A stretch of 64,000 nucleotides of DNA from Candidatus Peregrinibacteria bacterium (GTDB lineage Bacteria > Patescibacteriota > Gracilibacteria > UBA1369 > LOWO2-01-FULL-3), in assembly GCA_026395515.1 (NCBI GenBank), contig JAPLYN010000003.1, forward strand, positions 1 through 64,000, written 5' to 3'. Under the pieces are notes generated by a model. That model searched no databases and was not told the DNA's origin. It saw only the letters and a list, made by a program, of their open reading frames with translations. The position numbers and the translations under genes were made by a program. Shown here piece by piece: positions 25,424 through 35,468 of this stretch (its first letter is position 1; each line of letters starts with the position of its first letter).

Positions 25424-28018
25424 TTACATCTCCTCTACGACTTCAACCCCAAGTAGCATTAGACCACTTTTTAAGATTGCCGAGGCAGCTCTAACTATAT
25501 CTAATCTATATTTCCTTTCTGATAAATCAGCCACCTTTATGACCGGTACACTATTGTAGAAAGTGTTGAATTTATGAGCCAATTCAAACAAATAATTGCT
25601 CAAAATGTTAGGTCTGTATTCTTTTGCAGCCATATTCAAATATTCTCCATACTTAGGGAAAAGAGCAATTAGCGCTCTAACCTTCTCTTCACTTTTTACT
25701 TTGTCTTCACGTAAATCTCCAATATCTACTTCATGAATTGCTGAAGCTTTTCTCAAAATGCTGCTTGCTCTAGCATAAGAATATTGCAAGTAAGGAGCAC
25801 TATTTCCATCGAGAGAAAGCATTTTATCCCAATCAAAAACAATGTTTGTAGCACGGTTTTGAGATAGAACATTATATTTCACAGCACCAATACCAATTAC
25901 TTTAGCTACATGCTTTCTATCCTTTAACTCTGGACTCTTTTCTTCAATAATTTTCTCGGCACGTTCTACTGCTTCTTTCAATACTTCATCCAATAAAATA
26001 ATATTTCCTTTTCTAGTACTCATTTTAGCGTCCTTAAACTGCATTCTACCGAAAGGAACGTGTTCAGCCTCGCCGTTATACCATCCGAGCTTCGTAGCAC
26101 CCGCTATAAGCTGTTTGAAGTGTAAACTCTGAGCAGTATCCACCACATAAAGAATCTTTTCAGGCTTCCAAGTATCAATACGATATTTCAAAGCTGCAAA
26201 ATCACGAGTGATATAAAGAGTAGCACCATCTTTCTTTTGAATAGGAACGGTAGGAATGTCGCTGTCTTCATAATGAATAACTAGCGCTCCCTCCTCCCCT
26301 TTCACAAAAACTTTCTTCTTTTTACCATCTTTGAGAATAGCGTCCATTTTATCTTCATAGAAGCTTTCTCCTTGAATGTAATCGAAGTGAATTCCTCCCA
26401 ATAAATCATAAGTTTTTTGAATTTCCTGCAAACTTTCTTTCACAAACCATTCCCACAATTGCCTATTTTCTTTATCTCCATCTTCGAAATCTTTAAATTC
26501 TTTACGCCCTTCATCTTCGAGTTTTGGATTTTGTTCAGCTTCATTGTGAAATCTGACATAAAGTTTCAACAATTCATCGATAGGATTTTTTTCAATTTCT
26601 TCTTTATTTCCCCATTTTTTGTAAGCGCAGATTAGTTTTCCAAATTGAGTTCCCCAATCTCCAATATAATTAATACCAATAGCATTGAATCCGAGGTTTT
26701 TGAAAATATTATAAGTACTCTGGCCAATAATAGTTGAAAGCAAATGGTGAATTCCCAATGGCTTAGCAATATTTGGCTGGCTGTACTCTACTATTACAGT
26801 TCTATCCTTACCTATTTGACTCTGTCCATAAGTCTCAGGATTTTCTAAAACGTTCTTAATATTTTCAATGAAGTAAGAATTTTTGATGAAAAAATTAATA
26901 AATCCAGGACCAGCAATTTCTACTCTCTCTATAAGATCATTTAACGGAATATTGCGAACAAGATTTTCGGCAACTTCCCTTGGTGAAGAATTTAAAACTT
27001 TGCCTAATTGGAGAGCAATGCTAGAAGCATAATCTCCATGAGCTTCGTCTTTGGGATATTCAATTTTTACTTCTGAAATATCGGCATTTGGAAAAGTATT
27101 TTTTACCGCTTCCAATAAAATTTCTGAAACTCTATTTTTTAGAAGTCCTTTGTCTTTTAGATCTAGAACTAATTCAGGAATTAAAGTCTTAATAATTTTT
27201 TTTGGGGCTTCTTCTTCTGTCTCAGGTGTCGTTAAAGGCACATGTTCTTTCTCCATAAAATGAACTTTTTCTTGCAATGGAATCTTGGAATCATCAGCGT
27301 GTTTTCTTCCTACAATTCCTAGATCAAGATCACGATTTTCTTCATTTAAAATATGTGTTTCTGTCTGTCCTCCAATATATTTCTGGATAGTGCTTTCAAT
27401 CTCTTTCAAGATCATTCCAAACTGATCCATGTGCATTTTGCTCAAATCCTCGATGATGATGACAGCATTTACAGTTTTTGCAGTAAATTTTGTTCTTTCG
27501 CATTCTCTGTAATTCCAATATTTGCAGGTAATTCCTCCATTATCCATATATGCAGCTTCGCCTTCTTGGGCTTGGTCTACTTCTATTGAACCAATAGGTC
27601 TGAAAGGCTCCCCTCCTTTAGTAAAGGTAAGATTCAAATCTCCACAAAGCCAATCGAGATCTTCTCCACCGATAGGCAAAACGTATTTAAGTGAGAAATA
27701 ATTATAAATATCTACTAATAGGTTGATATGGGGAATTTCCTTTCCACTCTTAATTCTCTTTAATAGGGCTGCTATAGATGGTGGATACTTCTTTGGGTTA
27801 ATGCCAAATTTACCAAAAGCCTGACTCCAAGGTTGTATCATTGGATGATCATATACGTCCTTATCTGCAAACTCTTTAGCTCTTTGGGCACATACACCTC
27901 TAAGTAAGCTCTCCACAGCGGAGACTCTCTTTGAATTATTCATTCCCTTGATCAAAATAGCACCTACTTTAAGGTCGTTATTCTGTTCGAAAATTTTCTG
28001 ATCTATTATTAGCTTCAT
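25424..28018 (-). CDS. argS: Arginyl-tRNA synthetase with N-terminal B3/B4 (PheT editing-like) domain
   Basis: C-terminal ~570 aa: KPLGIHHLLSTIIGQSTYNIFKNLGFNAIGINYIGDWGTQFGKLI, KMSTRKGNIILLDE, DALR tail. N-terminal ~230 aa: FGKFGINPKKYPPSIAALLKRIKSGKEIPHINLLVDIYNYFSLKYVLPIGGED...EAAYMDNGGITCKYWNYRECERTKFT (COG3382-like). Confidence 0.9.
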   Translation of the reverse strand: MKLIIDQKIFEQNNDLKVGAILIKGMNNSKRVSAVESLLRGVCAQRAKEFADKDVYDHPMIQPWSQAFGKFGINPKKYPPSIAALLKRIKSGKEIPHINLLVDIYNYFSLKYVLPIGGEDLDWLCGDLNLTFTKGGEPFRPIGSIEVDQAQEGEAAYMDNGGITCKYWNYRECERTKFTAKTVNAVIIIEDLSKMHMDQFGMILKEIESTIQKYIGGQTETHILNEENRDLDLGIVGRKHADDSKIPLQEKVHFMEKEHVPLTTPETEEEAPKKIIKTLIPELVLDLKDKGLLKNRVSEILLEAVKNTFPNADISEVKIEYPKDEAHGDYASSIALQLGKVLNSSPREVAENLVRNIPLNDLIERVEIAGPGFINFFIKNSYFIENIKNVLENPETYGQSQIGKDRTVIVEYSQPNIAKPLGIHHLLSTIIGQSTYNIFKNLGFNAIGINYIGDWGTQFGKLICAYKKWGNKEEIEKNPIDELLKLYVRFHNEAEQNPKLEDEGRKEFKDFEDGDKENRQLWEWFVKESLQEIQKTYDLLGGIHFDYIQGESFYEDKMDAILKDGKKKKVFVKGEEGALVIHYEDSDIPTVPIQKKDGATLYITRDFAALKYRIDTWKPEKILYVVDTAQSLHFKQLIAGATKLGWYNGEAEHVPFGRMQFKDAKMSTRKGNIILLDEVLKEAVERAEKIIEEKSPELKDRKHVAKVIGIGAVKYNVLSQNRATNIVFDWDKMLSLDGNSAPYLQYSYARASSILRKASAIHEVDIGDLREDKVKSEEKVRALIALFPKYGEYLNMAAKEYRPNILSNYLFELAHKFNTFYNSVPVIKVADLSERKYRLDIVRAASAILKSGLMLLGVEVVEEM

Positions 28019-28112
28019 GTTTCAGAGCTTTAGTCGCGCCTATTCTACTCAAAAACAGGAATAATGCAAAATGGCCATTGGTGGGGCCTATCACTCTGCT
28101 CGGCTTGGGGTA

Positions 28113-28141
28113 TTGATTTATTTGGGAAAATTTGCTATAAT
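28113..28141 (+). promoter_or_regulatory. Sigma70-type promoter
   Basis: TTGATT - 17 bp - TATAAT, 45 bp upstream of ATG 28187. Confidence 0.75.
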
Positions 28142-28186
28142 GACTAGATAAAAATTCATATAAACAAAAAAATAACAAAAACAAAT

Positions 28187-29671
28187 ATGAAAAAGATAGC
28201 TTCATTATTCCTGGTAACAACACTGTTATCAATGTCTACATTCACAGCCTTTGCGGCTGACAAAGCTAACCCTAGCATTGTAACAAATGTAAAAGTTACA
28301 GCCTTGGATGGAGGCGCAAAAGTAACTTGGGACAAGGCCACTGACGACGTCGGTGTGACTGGTTACCAAGTACATTATGGACTTAAACCTGCATTAAAAC
28401 AGGGTGAGGACTATGACAAGCTAATAGATGTAAAAAATGTCCTAGAATATACAGTGACAGGATTAACTAATGGAACTAAGTATTACTTCTCTGTGACAGC
28501 TTATGATGCTGCCGGTAATGAAAGTATGGCTTGGTCTACTCCTAGTGACGCATCTGCTACTCCGGCTAAAGCTGGTGGGAGTGCTGCAGCTAGTGATACA
28601 GTTGCTCCAAAGGTGGCTTCTGCTGAAGCAATGAATAATCAAGAGGTACAAGTGGTATTCTCTGAAGCTATCGTATTGCCAAAGACAAGTCCTCAAGACG
28701 CTTTCGATATTGAAGATCAAGATAAATTTGAACCTTTATTGGTTACTGGTGCTAAAATAGTTGGCCAAGATGAAGCTGGTACAACTGTAATGTTGAGCAC
28801 TTCTAAACAAAAAGCTAATACTCAGTATAAATTGACTGTAGGTATTGATGTAAAAGATAAAGCTGGAAACCCTATCGTAAGTGGTACTTCAGATACTGGT
28901 CTTTTCAAAGGTAGCGCTACAGATAAACCAGCTGAAACAGCTGTAGATACTACTTCTCCTTCAGTGGTAAAAGTAGAAAGCGTAGATAATACACATTTCA
29001 TTGTAAATTTTGATAAAGGTATCGTTTTAAGCATTGATCCTTCAGAAAATTTCACAATTACTGTTGATGGCAATGACACTAAAAAGCTTGATGTATTAGG
29101 AGTAAAACTTGGTACAAACAGCACTGGTGTAGAAGATGCTTCCGCTGTAATCACTACAAGCCCTCAGGATCTAGTTAAGTACAATGTAAAGGTAGTGGAT
29201 GTTAAAGATGCTGCTGGTAATAAGATTGCTGCAGACAAGAGCACTGGTTCATTCCAGGGTATGACTGCAACTGTTAATAACGGTCCAGATCTTATTCCTC
29301 CTAAGGATGTTGCAAACTTCATTTCTGATAAAGTTTTGATTGGTAAGCAATATACAGTAACTCTTAACTGGACAATTCCAGCTGAAAATACTGATACAAA
29401 AGAACAATTGATCTACAAGAGCACAGATAAAGGTGCAAAATATGATAAAGAAGCAAGTCTTACACCAGATAAAACATCTTATAAGTTAGAAAAAATGGAT
29501 CCAGGTGAATATTGGTTCAAAATTACTGAAAAAGATGCCGCTGGTAATGAAAGCCAAGGTGTAATTACAAAAATTGTATTACCAAAGACTGGTCCAGAAA
29601 TGATTGGATTGGTAGCTTTCTCACTCTTTGCAGGTAGAATGGTTACTCGCAAAAAGAAAAATAAAGTTTAG
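28187..29671 (+). CDS. Surface protein: fibronectin III + SbsA Ig-like domains with C-terminal LPKTG sorting signal
   Basis: Signal peptide; FnIII VTALDGGAKVTWDKATDDVGVTGYQVHY; Big_5-like DTTSPSVVKVESVDNTHFIVNFDKGI; C-term LPKTGPEMIGLVAFSLFAGRMVTRKKKNKV. Confidence 0.85.
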   Translation: MKKIASLFLVTTLLSMSTFTAFAADKANPSIVTNVKVTALDGGAKVTWDKATDDVGVTGYQVHYGLKPALKQGEDYDKLIDVKNVLEYTVTGLTNGTKYYFSVTAYDAAGNESMAWSTPSDASATPAKAGGSAAASDTVAPKVASAEAMNNQEVQVVFSEAIVLPKTSPQDAFDIEDQDKFEPLLVTGAKIVGQDEAGTTVMLSTSKQKANTQYKLTVGIDVKDKAGNPIVSGTSDTGLFKGSATDKPAETAVDTTSPSVVKVESVDNTHFIVNFDKGIVLSIDPSENFTITVDGNDTKKLDVLGVKLGTNSTGVEDASAVITTSPQDLVKYNVKVVDVKDAAGNKIAADKSTGSFQGMTATVNNGPDLIPPKDVANFISDKVLIGKQYTVTLNWTIPAENTDTKEQLIYKSTDKGAKYDKEASLTPDKTSYKLEKMDPGEYWFKITEKDAAGNESQGVITKIVLPKTGPEMIGLVAFSLFAGRMVTRKKKNKV

Positions 29672-29720
29672 AAAAAATTTAGATTTAATTTAAGAAAATT
29701 TTAACTTCAAAAGGTAGCAT
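29667..29720 (+). promoter_or_regulatory. 11-bp iterated direct repeats (4 units) + -10-like hexamer upstream of comEC-type gene
   Basis: TTTAGAAAAAA|TTTAGATTTAA|TTTAAGAAAAT|TTTAACTTCAA-AAGG-TAGCAT. Confidence 0.7.
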
Positions 29721-29738
29721 AGCAATATGCTACTTTTT
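29714..29738 (+). terminator. Hairpin + T-run (terminator-like) between repeats and comEC-type ORF
   Basis: GTAGCATA-GCAA-TATGCTAC followed by TTTTTTT. Confidence 0.6.
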
Positions 29739-30563
29739 TTGAATAAAACTTGGAGGATATGGGGACTTTATTTACTTGCGGGATATGCGGCTTTGGCAGT
29801 GCTTATTTGGCAGCTGCCAGATGATAAATTCCATATGTATTTTTTAAATATAGGGCAAGGCGATAGCACTCTAATAATAACTCCGGAAAATCATCAGATC
29901 TTGATAGATGGAGGACCAAAAAATTATGTTTTACAGCAATTGGATCAGGTAATGCCATTCTTTGATAAAACTATAGACTTGGTTGTTATTACACACCCTC
30001 ATGCTGACCATATAGATGGCCTGGTAGAGGTTCTGAAGCGTTACGAGGTCAATGCTATTCTCATGACTGGCGTGGACTACAAAAGCCCTTCTTATGACGA
30101 ATTTTTGAAGGTGGCGGCGGAGAAAAATATTCAGACATATATTGCTAAAAACGATGAGGATTTCATATTTGGCGCGATAACTTTAGATGTCATTTATCCG
30201 GATAAATCCATGCTAGGAAAGAAATTTATTAACCTGAATAATTCCTCTATTGTGATGAAAGTTTTATATGCAGGAAAAACAATATTGATGACTGGCGATA
30301 TGGCATTTGAGGAAGAAGATGCCTTAATGAAAACCGGTTTAAATTTAAAGGCCGATATTTTGAAAGTGGGACACCATGGAAGTAAGACTTCTTCTTCGCA
30401 GGAATTCTTGAACTTAGTTAAACCTGAAATCGCGATAATCCAATCTGGAAAAGGCAATTCTTTTGGTCACCCAAGCAAAGAATCTTTGGAACGACTGAAA
30501 GCTGCCGGAGTACAACAAATTTACAGAAATGATACAGATGGAAGAATAGAAATTACTTTCTAA
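29727..30563 (+). CDS. ComEC/Rec2-type metallo-beta-lactamase-fold competence protein (stand-alone MBL; start could be TTG 29739)
   Basis: FLNIGQGDSTLIITPENHQILIDGGP, VVITHPHADHIDGLVEVLKRY, LKVGHHGSKTSSSQEFLNLVKPEIAIIQSG. Confidence 0.88.
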   Translation: MLLFLNKTWRIWGLYLLAGYAALAVLIWQLPDDKFHMYFLNIGQGDSTLIITPENHQILIDGGPKNYVLQQLDQVMPFFDKTIDLVVITHPHADHIDGLVEVLKRYEVNAILMTGVDYKSPSYDEFLKVAAEKNIQTYIAKNDEDFIFGAITLDVIYPDKSMLGKKFINLNNSSIVMKVLYAGKTILMTGDMAFEEEDALMKTGLNLKADILKVGHHGSKTSSSQEFLNLVKPEIAIIQSGKGNSFGHPSKESLERLKAAGVQQIYRNDTDGRIEITF

Positions 30564-31813
30564 ACTCTTTCAATTTTCGCACCAATTGAGCGAAGTTTCT
30601 CATCGAGTTTCTCGTAACCACGATCGATGTAATTGATGTTGGAAATTTCTGTTGTTCCGTCGGCAATAAGTGCAGCCACGACCATGGCAGCACCAGCGCG
30701 AATATCACAACTAGAAATTGGTAGTGCTTTAAGTTTGCTTGGACCAATAATTAAAGCCTGATGTGGATTCAAAAATTCAATATGAGCACCCATTTTTTCC
30801 AATTCAAAAAGATAATTTAAACGACCTTCGAAAAGTGTTTCAAAAACCTTACTTACACCATGAGCCTGAGTAAGAAGTACCGTAAATGGTGCCTGTAAAT
30901 CCGTAGCAAAACTAGGATAAACGGCTGTACGAAGCATTTTCGTAGCATTGAGTTCTGTAGTTGGAAGAATTTCTACGGAAGTGTCTGTGAGTTTAAATTT
31001 ACCACCAATTTCTTCTAATTTTTGCCAGAAACTATCTAAATGATCGGGATTAATTCCTTTAATTGTGAGCGCACTCTTTGTAGCAACTGCGGCGATAGCA
31101 AAAGTACCAGCTTCAAGATAATCTCCTGTAATTGAATATTTGCCTCCTTTTAGAGATTCTACTCCAGTGATTTTTATATTATTACTGCCAATGCCAGAGA
31201 TTTTAGCTCCCATCTTTTTCAAAAAGTGACACAAATCCTGAACGTGTGGTTCGCAAGCAGCAAGACGAATTTCTGTCTCACCTTCCGCAAGAACTGCAGC
31301 CATAATGGCATTTTCAGTAGCAGTTACACTCAATTCCGGCAAAACAAGTTTCTTACCTTTGAGTTTTTTTACTTTTATATGAAGTCCTCTTTGTTCATCT
31401 ATAATTTCACATCCTAATTCCTGCAAGGCATGGGTATGAGCATAAACGGATCTTTTTCCTAGTACGCAACCTCCAGGGAAAGCCATTTTTATCTCGCCAA
31501 AGCGCTGAATCAATGGTCCAAGAATAAGAATCGAAGCACGCATTTTCTTTACCAATTCGTCTGGAGCAGCATTTTTCTTTAATTTTTTAGCATCAATTTC
31601 TAGAACGTTGTCTTTGAAGGTTATTTCCGCTCCGAAGCTTGTCAAAATCTTAGCCATGGAATGAATATCCTCAATATTTGGAACATTCTCAAGAATCACT
31701 TTTTCTTTAATCAATAAGGCAGCGCACATAATTGGAAGCGCAGCATTTTTTGATCCACTCACAGTAATCTCTCCTCTCAGTTTTTGACCACCCTGAACGA
31801 TAAAATTTGGCAT
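30560..31813 (-). CDS. murA: UDP-N-acetylglucosamine 1-carboxyvinyltransferase
   Basis: GGQKLRGEITVSGSKNAALPIMCAALL, FPGGCVLGKRSVYAHTHALQELGCEI, TDLQAPFTVLLTQAHGVS. Confidence 0.96.
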   Translation of the reverse strand: MPNFIVQGGQKLRGEITVSGSKNAALPIMCAALLIKEKVILENVPNIEDIHSMAKILTSFGAEITFKDNVLEIDAKKLKKNAAPDELVKKMRASILILGPLIQRFGEIKMAFPGGCVLGKRSVYAHTHALQELGCEIIDEQRGLHIKVKKLKGKKLVLPELSVTATENAIMAAVLAEGETEIRLAACEPHVQDLCHFLKKMGAKISGIGSNNIKITGVESLKGGKYSITGDYLEAGTFAIAAVATKSALTIKGINPDHLDSFWQKLEEIGGKFKLTDTSVEILPTTELNATKMLRTAVYPSFATDLQAPFTVLLTQAHGVSKVFETLFEGRLNYLFELEKMGAHIEFLNPHQALIIGPSKLKALPISSCDIRAGAAMVVAALIADGTTEISNINYIDRGYEKLDEKLRSIGAKIERV

Positions 31814-31893
31814 GTTTTGATGTTAGCAGTGTATTTATACAACATTCACCCTCGAAAGTCTATCAATCCTTCTGTTGACTACCTGTTAACAGA

Positions 31894-31922
31894 TTGAGAA
31901 ATGTGCCTGCTTATGTTATAAT
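31894..31922 (+). promoter_or_regulatory. Sigma70-type promoter for SLH protein
   Basis: TTGAGA - 17 bp - TATAAT with TATG extension. Confidence 0.7.
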
Positions 31923-31956
31923 TTCTAGATCAAAAAAACAAAAAGAAAAAACAAAA

Positions 31957-33276
31957 ATGAAAGGTTACTTCAAGAAAAATTTTATTTTCTATGCCATTGT
32001 TGGAATTGCTTCGATGTATGCGATGACTAATATCAATGTTTCTAATGGGGACTTCAAATTCCTAGAAACTTCTTTAGTTACCATGCTTGAAAATGTGGCA
32101 GAAAGTAACAAATTTGAACCAGTAGATTTGGGAATTCAAAATGTAACTCTTCGTAAAATTTCTAACCCAACCCAATATTTTAATCATTATAAATATGTAG
32201 CAAATATTGTGGTAAAAAATTATGGTGGGGACTTGAAAAATGGCAATTTGATTTTGGAAGCTGGAGATGGTCAAAAACATAGTTTTGTAAAAAATGATGC
32301 CGAAGGTTTTTCCCTAGGCAAAGGCCAATCTTACATTATCGAAAACTACGAAATTTTATTTGATGGAGATTATAATGGTGGAAAATTGACAGTAGAAATC
32401 AAGCTACCTGCGAAGGTAGATTATTTCGAAGAAAACAATAAGTTTGAAGTAAATATTTCTGATTTCAGTCCTAAAATTAAATCATTGAGTGTAACTGAAA
32501 TCAATGAAGATGGAACTATCAATCTGGAATTTGATCCGTTGCCCTACACAGTTTCTGCAAATGGATTTGAAGTCTACAAAAGTGAAAATTTAAACTTTGA
32601 GGAAAGTGATTCTAAGTACGCAGAAGCTTCATTTGGAGATAAAACTTATGGTTACTATAGAATTAAAAACTCTGAAAACTTGATGAAGAATGGAAACTGG
32701 TCTTTGCTCCAAGGAACAGATAGAGATCCTCATTCAATCAAGTTTGCTGAAAATCCTTTTACAGATAGCATCCCACATTATATTTATCTCAAATCTACTA
32801 ATCCCGAGAACGGTAATTTTATCGTTAGTAATATTATTGAATTAGTTCCTCAGACGGAGTTAAATCGAGCCGCTTTTGCTAAATTTTTCGTAGAATATAC
32901 TGGAGTAAATTTGGTGGATGAAGGTACTAATTATTTTGAAGATGTATCTGAAAATTCTTGGTATGCACCTTATGTAAAGACCCTATGCAAACTTGGTTTA
33001 ATTAAAAGTGCCGAATTTAGATTCAATCCTGAAAATTCAATGACTCGAGGAGATGCCTTAAGAGTTGTTATGGATTATTTTGATGCAAATTTAGCTGATA
33101 TCGGAGATCAACAACCTTTTCAAGATATAGATTCCACAAACACCCTATTCCCTTATGCAGAAGCTCTTTTTGATTCTGGTAAAGCAGGAGTATTTGGCGA
33201 CAATTTTCAACCTAATCAACCAGCAACAAAAAATTATTTGAAATACCTAATTTATGAATACAAAAAAAATTCTTAA
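31957..33276 (+). CDS. Secreted/surface protein with C-terminal SLH-like domains (start revised from 31894)
   Basis: Signal-like N-terminus MKGYFKKNFIFYAIVGIASMYAMT; NYFEDVSENSWYAPYVKTLCKLGLIKSAEFRFNPENSMTRGDALRVVMDYF. Confidence 0.75.
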   Translation: MKGYFKKNFIFYAIVGIASMYAMTNINVSNGDFKFLETSLVTMLENVAESNKFEPVDLGIQNVTLRKISNPTQYFNHYKYVANIVVKNYGGDLKNGNLILEAGDGQKHSFVKNDAEGFSLGKGQSYIIENYEILFDGDYNGGKLTVEIKLPAKVDYFEENNKFEVNISDFSPKIKSLSVTEINEDGTINLEFDPLPYTVSANGFEVYKSENLNFEESDSKYAEASFGDKTYGYYRIKNSENLMKNGNWSLLQGTDRDPHSIKFAENPFTDSIPHYIYLKSTNPENGNFIVSNIIELVPQTELNRAAFAKFFVEYTGVNLVDEGTNYFEDVSENSWYAPYVKTLCKLGLIKSAEFRFNPENSMTRGDALRVVMDYFDANLADIGDQQPFQDIDSTNTLFPYAEALFDSGKAGVFGDNFQPNQPATKNYLKYLIYEYKKNS

Positions 33277-33913
33277 ACTCTATTTAGTAGCTACTTTATC
33301 CTTGAGCTCAATGGCGGCTCTTAGCTTGAATGATACATTTAGAAGTTATCTTCCTGACTATTACACTAGCGTTTTGGACTCTGGAACGAGCGAAACTAAG
33401 GCATATGTGGAAGCAAATATTGAAAATCCAATTACTAAAAGTGATGACCTAATTTATCGCGATAATCCGGCTGATATTATGTTTGCAATTAGTGGAAGTG
33501 CTGGAAAATCTCTAGTTACAGCTGGCACAAAAAATGCGGAAGTTATGACCATTTCATTCAAAATTGGTCAGACTGATGTACAGTTAAATGGGATTGCTTT
33601 CAAAATTACTGGTGCTACTGGAAAGGATATAAAAAATGCATATTTAACTGATGGAAAAGCCATTATTGCTACCGCTTCAATATCGGGAAACAAAATTAAA
33701 TTCCCAAATATGGGATACATGATGGATGCCGGCAGTGCAAAAAATTTACAATTAAAAGTAGACCTTGGCGATACGCTAAATGCTAGTCAGGTAATATCAT
33801 TCGAAATTGAAAATTCAAACGATATTAATATGACAGTTGGCGGTGGAAGTTATAGTTTAAATGGCCACTACCCTATTCAAGGAAAGTATTTGAGCATTGC
33901 TGGAACTAGATAG
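33254..33913 (+). CDS. Secreted hypothetical protein, translationally overlapping the SLH gene
   Basis: Signal peptide MNTKKILKLYLVATLSLSSMAALS; beta-rich; overlaps upstream ORF by 23 bp. Confidence 0.65.
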   Translation: MNTKKILKLYLVATLSLSSMAALSLNDTFRSYLPDYYTSVLDSGTSETKAYVEANIENPITKSDDLIYRDNPADIMFAISGSAGKSLVTAGTKNAEVMTISFKIGQTDVQLNGIAFKITGATGKDIKNAYLTDGKAIIATASISGNKIKFPNMGYMMDAGSAKNLQLKVDLGDTLNASQVISFEIENSNDINMTVGGGSYSLNGHYPIQGKYLSIAGTR

Positions 33914-33914
33914 G

Positions 33915-35444
33915 TTATCTAATCCTATACTGCAACGCTTCTGCCAGATGTAAGTGTTCGATATTTTTGCTTTGGTCTAGATCAGCAATGGTACGAGCTA
34001 TTTTTAGAATTTTAAGATAAGCGCGATTAGAAAAACTATAATTGTCGCTGCCATCATTCAAGAATTTCTCATCGTCTTTTTTGAGCTCACAGAATTGCCG
34101 AATTTCATCTATTGTCATCTCAGAATTACTATTAACTAATTGATTCCCTGCAAATCTCTGATTCTGAATATTTTTTGCTTTAGATATTAAACTTGAAAGC
34201 ACAGCAGTTTCACTATTTTCATTTTCATTAAAAATATTTCTTATAGGTACAAGAGGAACTTCAATTATTATATCGAAACGATCCAGAATAGGTCCTGAAA
34301 GTTTTTTCTGATAATTTTTGATCTGGGCCGGAGAACAAATACATTTAACCTTTGGGTCACCTTTATAGCCGCAGGAACAAGGATTCATAGTCGCCACAAA
34401 CATAAAATTTGCGGGGAATTTTACGGAAAATTTAGAGCGACTGATGTTAATACTTTTATCCTCCAATGGTTGGCGCATAGCCTCCAAAACATGCGATGGA
34501 AACTCAGTAATCTCATCGAAAAATAAAACTCCATTATGTGCTAGAGAAATCTCTCCAGGACGCGGATTTGAGCCACCACCTCCAATTATCGAGACAAGTG
34601 AGGCAGTATGATGAACTTCACGAAAAGGCCTATTGGTAATTAGCGGAGAATCATCCTCCAGCATACCGGCTATGGAAAAAATTTTAGTTGTCTCAAATAT
34701 TTCATTGATGGACATTGCTGGCAAAATATCAGCAAAAGCTCTGGCAAGAATTGTTTTACCAGTACCAGGAGGTCCAACAAGTAGAATGTTGTGACCAGAA
34801 GTTGCGGCTATGGTCAGAGCTCTCTTTGCCATTCCTAATCCTATAATGCGATTGAAGGATGAATTTTTTTTAGTCTTTTTAAGTCCTTGATAAATTCTTT
34901 CCAATGATTGAGACGGAAAGGATTTCAAGGTAGAGGGATTCTCAGAATAATCTATTAATTCCCGGAGATTAGTTATCCCTAAAACCTCTATCCCCTCAAT
35001 AAAACTCGCTTCTTTAGCATTCTGTGCTGGAAGAAAAATCTTTTTGAAACCAAGAGTTTTTAGGTGTTGAACTATCGCCAATGTGCCATGTATTTTTTTC
35101 ACTCCACCATCGAGAGAAAGTTCTCCAATGATAATAGAATTTTCGAAGTTTTCAGCTTCAACTTGCCCACTTGCCAGAAGAATACTCACAGCAATTGGCA
35201 GATCAAAAAGCGACCCTTGCTTCTTTATTTCCGCAGGAGCTAAATTTACAATTTTTCGAGTCTGAGGGAAATCAGCTCCGCTATTTTTGATGCCACTTCT
35301 CACTCTTTCTTTAGATTCCTGGACCGAGGTATCTCCAAGCCCTACAATATTAAACACTGGAAGACCATTAGAGATGTCTGCTTCCACTTCTACAATCTGA
35401 CAAGCCAAACCTGTTAAACAACATGAAAAAACTTTTTTAGCCAT
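33915..35444 (-). CDS. comM: Mg-chelatase-like AAA+ ATPase ComM/YifB
   Basis: GLACQIVEVEADISNGLPVFNIVGLGDTSVQESKERVRSGIKNSG..., HNILLVGPPGTGKTILARAFADILPAM, ATMNPCSCGYKGD. Confidence 0.96.
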   Translation of the reverse strand: MAKKVFSCCLTGLACQIVEVEADISNGLPVFNIVGLGDTSVQESKERVRSGIKNSGADFPQTRKIVNLAPAEIKKQGSLFDLPIAVSILLASGQVEAENFENSIIIGELSLDGGVKKIHGTLAIVQHLKTLGFKKIFLPAQNAKEASFIEGIEVLGITNLRELIDYSENPSTLKSFPSQSLERIYQGLKKTKKNSSFNRIIGLGMAKRALTIAATSGHNILLVGPPGTGKTILARAFADILPAMSINEIFETTKIFSIAGMLEDDSPLITNRPFREVHHTASLVSIIGGGGSNPRPGEISLAHNGVLFFDEITEFPSHVLEAMRQPLEDKSINISRSKFSVKFPANFMFVATMNPCSCGYKGDPKVKCICSPAQIKNYQKKLSGPILDRFDIIIEVPLVPIRNIFNENENSETAVLSSLISKAKNIQNQRFAGNQLVNSNSEMTIDEIRQFCELKKDDEKFLNDGSDNYSFSNRAYLKILKIARTIADLDQSKNIEHLHLAEALQYRIR

Positions 35445-35468
35445 ATTCTTTTAGTTAAGGATAAAAGA

